Origin: Chlorobium sp. | GTDB lineage: Bacteria; Bacteroidota; Chlorobiia; Chlorobiales; Chlorobiaceae | NCBI GenBank assembly: GCA_028277225.1 | Contig: JANQHB010000028.1 | Span: 1-21,739, forward strand | DNA: 21,739 nucleotides | Direction: 5' to 3' | Shown: positions 1 to 7,678 of the stretch, piece by piece | How positions within the stretch are numbered: position 1 is the first letter of the stretch | How the letters are laid out: each line of letters opens with the position of its first letter | Made by a program: the position numbers and the translations under genes | Notes under the pieces: generated by a model | What the model was told of the DNA's origin: nothing | Seen by the model: only the letters and a program-made list of their open reading frames with translations | Databases searched by the model: none

Positions 1-2
1 TG

Positions 3-1604
3 TACGGTAAAAATACTGAAGCCGGGGTCATCAGTATCATCACGCGCCAGCCGGATAACGAGTGGCGGGGGAAAACAGGGATCGAATATGGTGAGGACAA
101 TAAGCGGCTTGCCATGGGATCGGTGAGCGGCCCTCTTGTTCAAAACAAACTGTTTTTCAGTCTCATCGGGCAATACGACAGTAAGGACGGTTTTATAGAA
201 AACACCTATCTGGGGGAAACCGATGATGACCGTGAACGGTATTACGGTCGTGCACATCTCAGATGGACCCCTTCTCCGGACTGGGACATTTCTTTGATCC
301 TGTCCCGGCTGGCCTCGGATGAGGGGGGGAACTCCCAGGCTGGTAACGAGGAGACTATGGCCATGTTTGGACTTCCCGCACTACCCGAACGAACAATAAA
401 TTCCGATTTGCGGTCAATGAAGGAAACCTACAATGATATCCATTCTTTGAAAATTGCCTATGATGTGAACGATTCCATGCGTTTGACGTCCATTACTGCA
501 AGGAAAATGACCGGTTGGGATGCGGAGAGGGATTTTGATTTCAGTCCCATGCATATTTACCATGTCTACATGGATTCTGAATATTCCAGATGGTCCCAGG
601 AAATCAGGCTCAACTGGCAGTTCGGGCGTATGAAAGGACTGGTAGGCCTGTATGGGGATATGCATTTGATTGATATTGATATGGGGAATATCCTGACAGA
701 CAACTCCAGGACGCCGACGACGAAACGGGAGCTCAGTGGGGATTCCTATGCCCTGTTCGGCCAGATTGATTACGGCCTGATAGAGGCACTCCACCTGATT
801 GCAGGGCTCAGATACGAGAAGCAGAACATGGATTACGAGGATGACTTGCTTATAATAGATACAGATAAATCCTGGGACAAAATCACTCCCAAGCTCAGCC
901 TGCAGTATCGGTTCTCACCTCAGGTAAATGTTTACGCCACTGTTGCGGAGGGGTTCCGGACCGGCGGTTTCAATTATACGGCGACTGATGTTGAATACAG
1001 AACCTATGATCCCGAGGATCTCTGGAACTACGAGGTTGGTGTCAAAACAAGCTTTCTGGAAAATCGCCTGTTGGTAAACGCCAGCGTTTACTATATGGAT
1101 ATCAAGGATATGCAGGTAGAGGAAGGGATAACTCCCATGATCACCTATATTACCAATGCGGCCGAGGCCACGGCCAAAGGGGTGGAGATCGAACTGACAG
1201 CCAGGGTGCTGGAAGGCCTGGCCATCACTGCCGGGCTTGGATATAATGATACCGCCTTCGACACCTTCAAAGATAAACGGGGGGATTATTCAGGGAACAA
1301 GAACCCGTTTGCGCCGGAATATACTTTTAATTTGGGAGCCATGTACAGGCATGGAAAAGGTTTGTTCCTTTCGGCCGACCTGATGGGTTATGGCGATATG
1401 TATATCGATAAGGCCAACCAGGAAAAAATGGATGCATATAAACTGGTCAACGCGAAAATCGGCTATGAATTCGATCAACTCGATGTTTACGTGTATGCAT
1501 ACAATCTGTTCGATATCAAATATGACATGTTGAATTTTTACGGCTATTACAATAACTACAGTTCCCCTCGGGAGATCGGGCTGCAACTTGCTTACCGGTT
1601 CTAA
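3..1604 (+). CDS. TonB-dependent outer-membrane receptor, 5' end outside window
   Basis: The reading frame is open from base 3, upstream of the first ATG at 114, so this is the 3' part of a longer gene. The first residues (YGKNTEAGVISIITRQP) are the end of a TonB plug domain, the conserved segment just before the 22-strand barrel. The rest shows barrel features: YATVAEGFRTGGFN, a GVEIELTA strand, YNLFD near the end, and a C-terminal Phe typical of outer-membrane proteins. It should import a metal chelate or similar ligand using TonB energy. The following methyltransferase and ABC genes are on the same strand, which suggests a siderophore-type substrate, as for FyuA or FptA. That substrate is inferred from context; no ligand can be read from the sequence. 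The signal peptide and TonB box are outside the window. Confidence 0.93.
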   Translation, partial: YGKNTEAGVISIITRQPDNEWRGKTGIEYGEDNKRLAMGSVSGPLVQNKLFFSLIGQYDSKDGFIENTYLGETDDDRERYYGRAHLRWTPSPDWDISLILSRLASDEGGNSQAGNEETMAMFGLPALPERTINSDLRSMKETYNDIHSLKIAYDVNDSMRLTSITARKMTGWDAERDFDFSPMHIYHVYMDSEYSRWSQEIRLNWQFGRMKGLVGLYGDMHLIDIDMGNILTDNSRTPTTKRELSGDSYALFGQIDYGLIEALHLIAGLRYEKQNMDYEDDLLIIDTDKSWDKITPKLSLQYRFSPQVNVYATVAEGFRTGGFNYTATDVEYRTYDPEDLWNYEVGVKTSFLENRLLVNASVYYMDIKDMQVEEGITPMITYITNAAEATAKGVEIELTARVLEGLAITAGLGYNDTAFDTFKDKRGDYSGNKNPFAPEYTFNLGAMYRHGKGLFLSADLMGYGDMYIDKANQEKMDAYKLVNAKIGYEFDQLDVYVYAYNLFDIKYDMLNFYGYYNNYSSPREIGLQLAYRF

Positions 1605-1608
1605 CTCA

Positions 1609-1620
1609 TAGAGGTGTTTC
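1609..1620 (+). repeat. TAGAGGTG motif, partial copy 1
   Basis: The string TAGAGGTGTTTC begins 5 bases after the receptor stop codon. It shares its first 8 bases with the copies at 1824, 15713 and, with one change, 19103, but lacks their upstream conserved part. With copy 2 it brackets the hairpin-rich stretch at 1626-1788. Function unknown. Confidence 0.4.
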
Positions 1621-1625
1621 GATTC

Positions 1626-1788
1626 CGATACCGGCGCCGGGATCGAAAAAGCAGTGACGAAAGACGACGCCGGCTTTGCCGAGCTTGGTGACGACGCCCG
1701 ATTGGTATCGGGCTTAGTGACCAGTTGGGGAAAAGATCGATTCCCGATCCCGATAGCGACGACGAACCCCGAAAGAAGAACGATCGGG
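1626..1788. other. Hairpin-rich intergenic element
   Basis: Three inverted repeats follow one another in this non-coding gap. Positions 1626-1645 form a 20-base near-palindrome centred on GGCGCC with one mismatched pair. Positions 1686-1723 form a stem with perfect inner arms GCCCGAT and ATCGGGC around a TGGT loop, extended by outer arms 1686-1692 and 1717-1723. Positions 1767-1772 and 1783-1788 can pair as CCCCGA with TCGGGG. The stretch is rich in CGAT and CCCGAT words and carries no convincing gene. It could be a REP-like repeat, a structured 3' region of the receptor mRNA, or a terminator region, although no T-run follows any stem. Confidence 0.5.
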
Positions 1789-1804
1789 GGTCGGGTGTTT
1801 GAAC

Positions 1805-1837
1805 GCTCATGAATTATTCAGGTTAGAGGTGTCCTAA
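1805..1837 (+). repeat. TAGAGGTRYCC motif, copy 2
   Basis: GCTCATGA (1805-1812) is followed after 11 bases by TAGAGGTGTCCTAA (1824-1837). Copies 3 and 4 have the same order with a spacing 4 bases shorter. It lies 60 bases before the methyltransferase start. Role unknown; a promoter element or dispersed repeat are both possible. Confidence 0.5.
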
Positions 1838-1841
1838 TACA

Positions 1842-1850
1842 GGGGGGGGG
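1842..1850 (+). repeat. Nine-G homopolymer upstream of methyltransferase
   Basis: An uninterrupted run of nine G lies 47 bases before the ATG at 1898, in the presumed leader or promoter region. Such tracts are prone to slipped-strand length change and can alter promoter spacing. Nothing here proves that this one does. Confidence 0.6.
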
Positions 1851-1897
1851 AGAGGTATACCGTTTTGAACTGACCCGATCAACAAGGAAAATGAGCT

Positions 1898-2722
1898 ATG
1901 GATAAAAAGATCAAGATCAAGACAGGCACTATCGAGGAAACCCTGTTACTGCCGTTGTGGGGCAGGGCATACGAAACACAAAAGAACAACCCGCGGTTGA
2001 TCGATGAACGTGCGGTGGAGATCATGCAGCAAATTGACTACGATTTTTCGGATATCGAAAAAACCCAGGCCATGTCACAGCATGGCTGGGTCGCACGAAG
2101 TCTGCATACGGACAGAGTGGCTCGCGAGTTCATCAAAAAACATCCCGAAGCGACCATAGTCAATATCGGCTGCGGACTGGACACCACCTTCAGCCGTATC
2201 GATAACGGCATGATCATGTTTTATGAACTGGACCTGCCGGATGTGATCGAGCTTAGAAAGAACTTCTATGAAGACAGCGACAGGCACAAAAGCATAGCGT
2301 CCTCGCTTCTGGATACTGCATGGTTTGATGAAATAGAGGTTCGGGACGGTTTACTGTTCCTGGCCGGGGGTGTGTTCATGTATTTCAATGAAGAACAGAT
2401 CAAAACATTTTTCATGAAAGCGGCAGATCGTTTCAACGAATGTGAGTTTTTCTTTGATGCACTCTCGCCTATGGGAATGAAGATCGCGAAAAAGCAGGTA
2501 TTGAAAAAAGGCGGTATGGGGATGTCCATGGATGGCGGATGGGGATTGAAGCCGGTATCGTCCCTCGAAAAGTGGGATGAGAGGATCAGGGTTATAAGTG
2601 CGATCCCTATGTCAAAGGGAATGAAGAAGGGGGTTGCGCTGCAATTTAAGATCATGGGAACCATTACGGATATGCTGGGTGTGTGCTCGATGGTGCATAT
2701 GAGAATCGGATCTTCCCGATAG
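1898..2722 (+). CDS. LCM-family class I SAM-dependent methyltransferase
   Basis: This 274-residue cytoplasmic protein fits the leucine carboxyl methyltransferase-like family (PPM1/Tcmp type, COG3315). Seen directly are the SAM loop NIGCGLDT (residues 89-96), the downstream acidic motif YELDLPDVIELR (109-120), and GVFMYFNEEQI (158-168), the usual positions for this family. An AAGGA-like site precedes the ATG at a somewhat long distance. The gene lies between a TonB receptor and a siderophore-type ABC pair on the same strand, 36 bases before the first ABC gene, so all are probably co-transcribed. LCM-type enzymes methylate small-molecule carboxyl or hydroxyl groups in many secondary pathways. 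Here it might modify an imported or exported chelator, but the substrate is not readable. Confidence 0.85.
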   Translation: MDKKIKIKTGTIEETLLLPLWGRAYETQKNNPRLIDERAVEIMQQIDYDFSDIEKTQAMSQHGWVARSLHTDRVAREFIKKHPEATIVNIGCGLDTTFSRIDNGMIMFYELDLPDVIELRKNFYEDSDRHKSIASSLLDTAWFDEIEVRDGLLFLAGGVFMYFNEEQIKTFFMKAADRFNECEFFFDALSPMGMKIAKKQVLKKGGMGMSMDGGWGLKPVSSLEKWDERIRVISAIPMSKGMKKGVALQFKIMGTITDMLGVCSMVHMRIGSSR

Positions 2723-2758
2723 ATAAAAGATATCCGGACACTTCAAGGAAATGATTGA

Positions 2759-4528
2759 ATGAATAGAAACAATAACAGTCAAAAGGGGCTATGGGCCATC
2801 ACGGGCCCTGTAAAAGGCTACATCATCACGGCCGTCGGAATGGCGGTAACGGGCAGTATAACCTCCGTTATGATATTCATATTGCTGGCAGCGAGCGGAG
2901 GCAGCCTCGGGCTTTACAGCATGCCATTAAGTTTTCAGCAGTCTTTTCTGATTCTGGTGTTGGTGATAATCCTGAATTTCCTGATCAATTACTATTCTTT
3001 TGTCGTATCTCACCTGGGGGCATTCAAACTTGAAGAAATATTAAGAACGCGTCTCACTGCCCGACTGGCAAAGATCCCATTGGGATATATCATTTCCACC
3101 GGTACGGGGTCTCTCAAAAAGGTGCTCCTGGATGACGTAAAAAACCTGCACGCTTTTGTGGCCGACAGCACACCCATGGTTGGCAAGAGCCTTGCCGCGC
3201 CCGTCGCTTCTTTTATCGCGCTGTTGATCATAGACTACAGGTTGGCGATAGTGGCTACAGGCGTGTTGGTTCTGGGCGCAGGCATTATGTATTTTGTCAT
3301 GAAAGACGACGCCGGTCACAGGGAAAAATACGATGAAAATCAGTCCGAGGTAAACAGGGCGGTAATCGAGTTTGTTCAGGCCATGCCGGTTGTGCGAACC
3401 TTCGATGACGGCACCACCTCCTTCAAAAGATATTACAACGCGCTTGAGCGATTCCGGACCTTTGGCAAAGCGTGGATCGCGGCAACAGGCACAGCCGGCC
3501 AGATTGCTTTAACCATTTTGAATCCTCTGCCAACCCTTCTGGCGCTGACCATCGCGGGATTGTTTTTTGTTACGCAGGGAAGCCTGGAATTCGTGCCTTT
3601 TATCGCCGCGCTCATGGTCAGTACCGGTATGGCCGATGCCTTGATGCCGCTCATGTGGATGAGGGATTTTCTTAAAAAATCCAAGGCTGCGGCTGTGAGG
3701 ATCCATGGAATCATGGAGTTGCCCGAGCTTGCAGTTTCACAATCGTTCGAGCGGCCGGAAAAATTCGATATAGCTTTTGAGAATGTCTCATTCAAATATA
3801 ATTCGCAGGATAATTACGCCTTGAAAAACGTCAGCTTCAGCGTTCCTCAAGATACCACTACAGCATTGGTCGGACCCAGCGGCGCCGGGAAAAGTACCGT
3901 GGCCAAGCTGATCCCCAGGTTTTGGGATATAACAGAAGGCACTATCAGGATCGGCGGGGTCGATATCAGGAATATTGAAACGAAAACACTGATGGATACG
4001 GTCACGTTCGTTTTTCAGGATACCTTTTTATTTAACGATACTCTGGCCAACAATATCAAGATCGCCAACGAAACCGCGACGAACGAAGAAATGATCGAAG
4101 CCGCCAGGGCTGCGCAGATACACGATTTCATCATGACGCTGCCGAAAGGATATGAAACGACGGCCGGAGACAGGGGAGTGAACCTGTCGGGCGGCCAGAA
4201 GCAGAGGATCACCATTGCCCGGGCGATTTTAAGAAATACACCCGTCATTGTGCTTGATGAAGCCACCGCGTTTGCTGACCCGGAGAACGAAGAAGAGATT
4301 GTCAAGGCGTTGTCCAATCTTTTGAAAAACAAAACGGTGATCGTCATTGCGCATCGGTTGTCCACCATCAAGGATGTCGAACAGATCGTGGTCTTCGACC
4401 AGGGCGAAATAACGGAAACCGGCAGGCATGACGAGCTGCTCGAAAAACAGGGAACATACGAGAGACTTTGGCGCAATTATGAAAAGGCGCGAACTTGGGA
4501 TATCCATCATGAGGGGGAAAAATCATGA
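2759..4528 (+). CDS. ABC half-transporter (permease-ATPase), YbtP/IrtA-like
   Basis: The 589-residue protein has an N-terminal six-helix exporter-type membrane domain (to about residue 320) and a C-terminal ATPase. ATPase motifs seen are Walker A GPSGAGKST (372-380), FQD Q-loop, signature LSGGQ (476-480), Walker B VIVLDE (496-501) and the AHR switch histidine. The D-loop reads AFADPE instead of the common SALD form, which I recall as usual in this subfamily. An AAGGAA site sits 9 bases before the ATG. Its stop overlaps the start of the next ABC gene by 4 bases (ATGA), so the two are translationally coupled and should form an inner-membrane heterodimer. YbtP/YbtQ and IrtA/IrtB have exporter architecture but import ferric siderophores. 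The neighbouring receptors and MFS gene support that role here. Confidence 0.9.
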   Translation: MNRNNNSQKGLWAITGPVKGYIITAVGMAVTGSITSVMIFILLAASGGSLGLYSMPLSFQQSFLILVLVIILNFLINYYSFVVSHLGAFKLEEILRTRLTARLAKIPLGYIISTGTGSLKKVLLDDVKNLHAFVADSTPMVGKSLAAPVASFIALLIIDYRLAIVATGVLVLGAGIMYFVMKDDAGHREKYDENQSEVNRAVIEFVQAMPVVRTFDDGTTSFKRYYNALERFRTFGKAWIAATGTAGQIALTILNPLPTLLALTIAGLFFVTQGSLEFVPFIAALMVSTGMADALMPLMWMRDFLKKSKAAAVRIHGIMELPELAVSQSFERPEKFDIAFENVSFKYNSQDNYALKNVSFSVPQDTTTALVGPSGAGKSTVAKLIPRFWDITEGTIRIGGVDIRNIETKTLMDTVTFVFQDTFLFNDTLANNIKIANETATNEEMIEAARAAQIHDFIMTLPKGYETTAGDRGVNLSGGQKQRITIARAILRNTPVIVLDEATAFADPENEEEIVKALSNLLKNKTVIVIAHRLSTIKDVEQIVVFDQGEITETGRHDELLEKQGTYERLWRNYEKARTWDIHHEGEKS

Positions 4529-6294
4529 AAAAAAACACATTCACGTCTGCATACGGGATATACAAATTAACTCTGGAACTGACGGGAGAGTATGCGGGTG
4601 CCTTTAAAAAAAGCCTGGCCTATTTTGCAGTTGCGTTCATCACGCAGGGCCTTGCATTCGGCATGTTCTACCCCTTGTTGACGCGAATGTTCGCCGATGA
4701 TATCATCATCTCCGAGGTTTTGACCATTTTGGGCATCATGATCCTGTTGAGCGTAGTATCGTTGGCGACAAAATGGAAAGGGCACAATTTCGATTTCAAA
4801 GGCAAAATCGTTGACGTCGTTTATTCCTTGAGAACAAAGCTTGGGATCAGCCTGAGAAAAATGCCTTTGGAAAAGCTGTCCGCATATAAGACAGGCGATC
4901 TGAATGCCATTTTTGCCAGCAATGTCGAGGAATCCGTTATGCTGATGGGAATGGTCGGATCGATAATCGCACAGTTGTTGTTTCTGCCCACCACGATTAT
5001 CGCGGTCACATTTTTTGTCGATTACAGGCTGGCCCTGATGATGATTGTGCTTTTCCCGTTGGCGATACCGCTGTATTATCGTATCCGGAATGCCAATATT
5101 GACGATAAAAGGGAATTTAACCGGGCCAACGCGGATCTTGAAGCTGGTTTTATTGAATATATACAGGGGCTGCCGGTTTTACGGGCAGTGAATAAAACAG
5201 GCCTGGATGCCGAGAAGCTGCAGAAGGCCATTAAACACGTCAGATCCACACAGACACAGGGGCTTTATAAAGCTCAGGCACCGTTTGTTCTGATGGGTAT
5301 TATCGTCCAGGCGGTTCTCCTGGTTATCGTATTCTTCGGCTCTTTTTTTGTGTTGAATGATACGCTGGAGCTGGTAACCCTGGCTGCCTGTGTCGTTATT
5401 GTCGCCCGACTGGCCGAACCGATATCGGTGCTGGTCAATGTCATAAAATTATTTGACCTGATCGATTCTTCCTTCCACAGGATTAAAGCTGTGCTGACAG
5501 ATGAGCCGTTGAAAATCCATGATCCCGTCCAAAAGCCGGAAAACTATGACATTACGTTTGAGCGCGTCGATTTTACGTATGCAACTCAGGACAAGAGGGC
5601 AGTCAAAGACGTGAGTTTCCACATGCCCAATCAAACCATGACTGCGATAGTAGGGGACTCCGGCAGCGGTAAAACAACATTGACCCGGCTGATGATGAGA
5701 TATGCGGATACACAACAGGGTAACATTACAATCGGCGGGGTGGATATCAGAAACATGGACTCCGACGACCTGATGAAGCACATATCCGTTGTTTTTCAGG
5801 ATGTATACCTGTTCGATGATACCATCCTGAACAATATCAAAATGGCGAATCCGGACGCAACGGATGAAATGGTTAAAGACGCCGCCCAAGCGGCCTATTG
5901 CCATGAGTTTATATCGAGATTGCCTGATGGGTACAACACCAGAACCGGCGATATCGGCGGCAGTTTTTCCGGAGGAGAGCGGCAGAGGATCAGCATCGCC
6001 CGTGCCATCCTGAAAAACGCGCCCATCGTTATTCTGGACGAGCCCACCGCCGCCCTGGATACGGAGAGTGAAGTGGCGGTGCAGAATGCGATAGATAAAC
6101 TTGTAGAAGATAAAACGGTGATCGTTATCGCTCATCGATTGTCCACGATCTCCGGAGCGGATAACATCCTGGTTATCGATAACGGCGAAATAGTAGAAAG
6201 CGGAAAACATGATGAACTGATCGCAAGAAGGGGGAAATACTTCAATATGTGGTCAGCGCAACAAAGAGTCAAAGAGTGGCACATCAGCGCATAG
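4525..6294 (+). CDS. ABC half-transporter (permease-ATPase), YbtQ/IrtB-like
   Basis: The 589-residue partner of the preceding ABC protein is exactly the same length. An N-terminal membrane domain (about residues 20-310) is followed by the ATPase with Walker A GDSGSGKTT (377-385), signature FSGGE (481-485), Walker B IVILDE (501-506), D-loop AALDTE and AHR. All catalytic residues are present, so both ATP sites of the heterodimer could work. The signature and D-loops differ from the partner, giving an asymmetric pair. The start is fixed by the ATGA overlap with the upstream stop. The gene ends 63 bases from the stop of the convergent MFS gene, and I see no clear terminator in that gap. Predicted role: inner-membrane import of a metallophore complex. 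Drug or lipid export cannot be excluded from sequence alone. Confidence 0.9.
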   Translation: MKKNTFTSAYGIYKLTLELTGEYAGAFKKSLAYFAVAFITQGLAFGMFYPLLTRMFADDIIISEVLTILGIMILLSVVSLATKWKGHNFDFKGKIVDVVYSLRTKLGISLRKMPLEKLSAYKTGDLNAIFASNVEESVMLMGMVGSIIAQLLFLPTTIIAVTFFVDYRLALMMIVLFPLAIPLYYRIRNANIDDKREFNRANADLEAGFIEYIQGLPVLRAVNKTGLDAEKLQKAIKHVRSTQTQGLYKAQAPFVLMGIIVQAVLLVIVFFGSFFVLNDTLELVTLAACVVIVARLAEPISVLVNVIKLFDLIDSSFHRIKAVLTDEPLKIHDPVQKPENYDITFERVDFTYATQDKRAVKDVSFHMPNQTMTAIVGDSGSGKTTLTRLMMRYADTQQGNITIGGVDIRNMDSDDLMKHISVVFQDVYLFDDTILNNIKMANPDATDEMVKDAAQAAYCHEFISRLPDGYNTRTGDIGGSFSGGERQRISIARAILKNAPIVILDEPTAALDTESEVAVQNAIDKLVEDKTVIVIAHRLSTISGADNILVIDNGEIVESGKHDELIARRGKYFNMWSAQQRVKEWHISA

Positions 6295-6357
6295 ACTACA
6301 ATTGCATCGGCATCATGATGAGAACTCTGCCACCCATGTGTTCTCCCTTGGCATTTC

Positions 6358-7650
6358 TTATCGAGGTTCACGGGTGCGAGTAGCAAGCGCTAGTGATGAC
6401 CTGTTTTGTGTTTGTCTCTGCATCTGATCAGCGACGATAGCGCCTGCTAGGATGAGGGCGCTCAGGATTGCATAAAGTGTGACAAAGCCCCATTGGTCGC
6501 CGACAGCACCGAACAAGGGCGAGCAGGTAAGTGGAACAATAATGAACAAGCTGCTGAGGGCTGCAAATCCGGTGCCTGCATGTTTTCCGGTGCTGACCTC
6601 CATTATTCGGTTGTAGGCCCAGACATGAATGCTGCCGGTCAGGATAGTATCCATCGAAAGGACAGCAGTCGCTTGTTCGAGCTTTATCTTCCCGTTTACT
6701 GCACAGAAAAAGGTAAAGGCTGTAACCGACAGTGCCAGGGCACTGAAAAGGCGAAGAAAACTGTTTTCGCCGATCCTGTTCAGCAGCCAGCCGCTGATAA
6801 TGGTTCCGGCAAGCCCTGCAGGGTAAGCCCAGTGCATCATGATGGTTCCAAGAGAACGGGTGTCGAGGCCCAGATCGACAAACAAGGGCATACGCATTTG
6901 AATACCGGTAAAAACGAAGGTCGTCGGTAGAATCAGTATCGGCAGCAATCTCCTGACAGTGGGCGTTTTCAGAAATGAAAACGTACCCGGGGTTTCATCA
7001 TTCCTGATGGCAGACGTTTTGTTTACCGCCGGAAGTTCCCGGTGAACTGTTGCCGGAAGGCTCAGCAGTATCACGATCCCGGAAAGGACCAGGCAGACAT
7101 TCTGCCAGCCGAGAGAACTATGCAGAAAAAGCATGAGCCCGCCGCCAAGCATCATACCGGCGAAACGGGCTCCGGACTGGATTGTATTGCCCCAGGTACG
7201 TTCATGAGGATACAGGATATCTGTGGCATAGCCGTCGACCGCAATATCGTTGGTTGCCATGACGATATGGAGCGACAATACCAGCAGGTACATCGTGCTG
7301 AAATGCGTTTCGGGAGGCGTCCCGGATAGACACAGGAGAATCAGTGCTGCTAACCATTGCAGGGGGACTATCCAGGATCGTCGTCGTCCGACGGAGGGGA
7401 GATACAAGCGATCTACCCATGATGCATACATGAATTTAAAAGCCCAGGGAAGATGCAGAAGAAAGAGCGCACCGATACTTTTGAGCGACATCTGCTGTTG
7501 ACGCATGATGACCGGCAGGCAGCCGAATACATAACCCAGCGACAGTGTCTGGCACATATACATGGAAATCAGGAGACCGGCCTTGGCTGCTGTTCTGCTT
7601 CGAATGGCTTGAAACATTGTAATACTTTTCGTGATTATGCCCCTCTTCAT
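6358..7650 (-). CDS. MFS permease, RhtX/FptX/YbtX-like siderophore transporter
   Basis: The 430-residue polytopic protein has about 12 hydrophobic segments. The N-terminal segment with SLGYVFGCLPVIMRQQ and LLHLPWAFKFMYASWVDR matches what I know of the RhtX/FptX family, inner-membrane permeases for rhizobactin and pyochelin, and the related AmpG and YbtX proteins. A later NDIAVDGYATD motif is also typical of AmpG-like permeases. The start at 7650 lies 28 bases after the stop of the upstream receptor gene on the same strand, so the two form an operon. The basic C-terminal tail (NRSSLALATRTREPR) is short and probably cytoplasmic. It would carry the imported chelate across the inner membrane. Its co-occurrence with an ABC pair parallels the ybtP-ybtQ-ybtX arrangement. 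Confidence 0.87.
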   Translation of the reverse strand: MKRGIITKSITMFQAIRSRTAAKAGLLISMYMCQTLSLGYVFGCLPVIMRQQQMSLKSIGALFLLHLPWAFKFMYASWVDRLYLPSVGRRRSWIVPLQWLAALILLCLSGTPPETHFSTMYLLVLSLHIVMATNDIAVDGYATDILYPHERTWGNTIQSGARFAGMMLGGGLMLFLHSSLGWQNVCLVLSGIVILLSLPATVHRELPAVNKTSAIRNDETPGTFSFLKTPTVRRLLPILILPTTFVFTGIQMRMPLFVDLGLDTRSLGTIMMHWAYPAGLAGTIISGWLLNRIGENSFLRLFSALALSVTAFTFFCAVNGKIKLEQATAVLSMDTILTGSIHVWAYNRIMEVSTGKHAGTGFAALSSLFIIVPLTCSPLFGAVGDQWGFVTLYAILSALILAGAIVADQMQRQTQNRSSLALATRTREPR

Positions 7651-7678
7651 GGCCTATGGGCGAAGGGACATAGAACGT

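Noticed and set aside
1601..1810. 69-codon - strand frame in the gap after the first receptor
   Set aside because: Its Arg- and Ser-rich product arises from the inverted-repeat words in the gap and has no recognisable domain or RBS.
5449..6210. 253-codon open frame on the - strand
   Set aside because: It lies wholly antisense to the ATPase domain of the second ABC gene, which has all its motifs; the translated product shows no family features.
6295..6357. Bidirectional terminator between the convergent ABC and MFS genes
   Set aside because: Only weak short inverted repeats and no T-run are visible.
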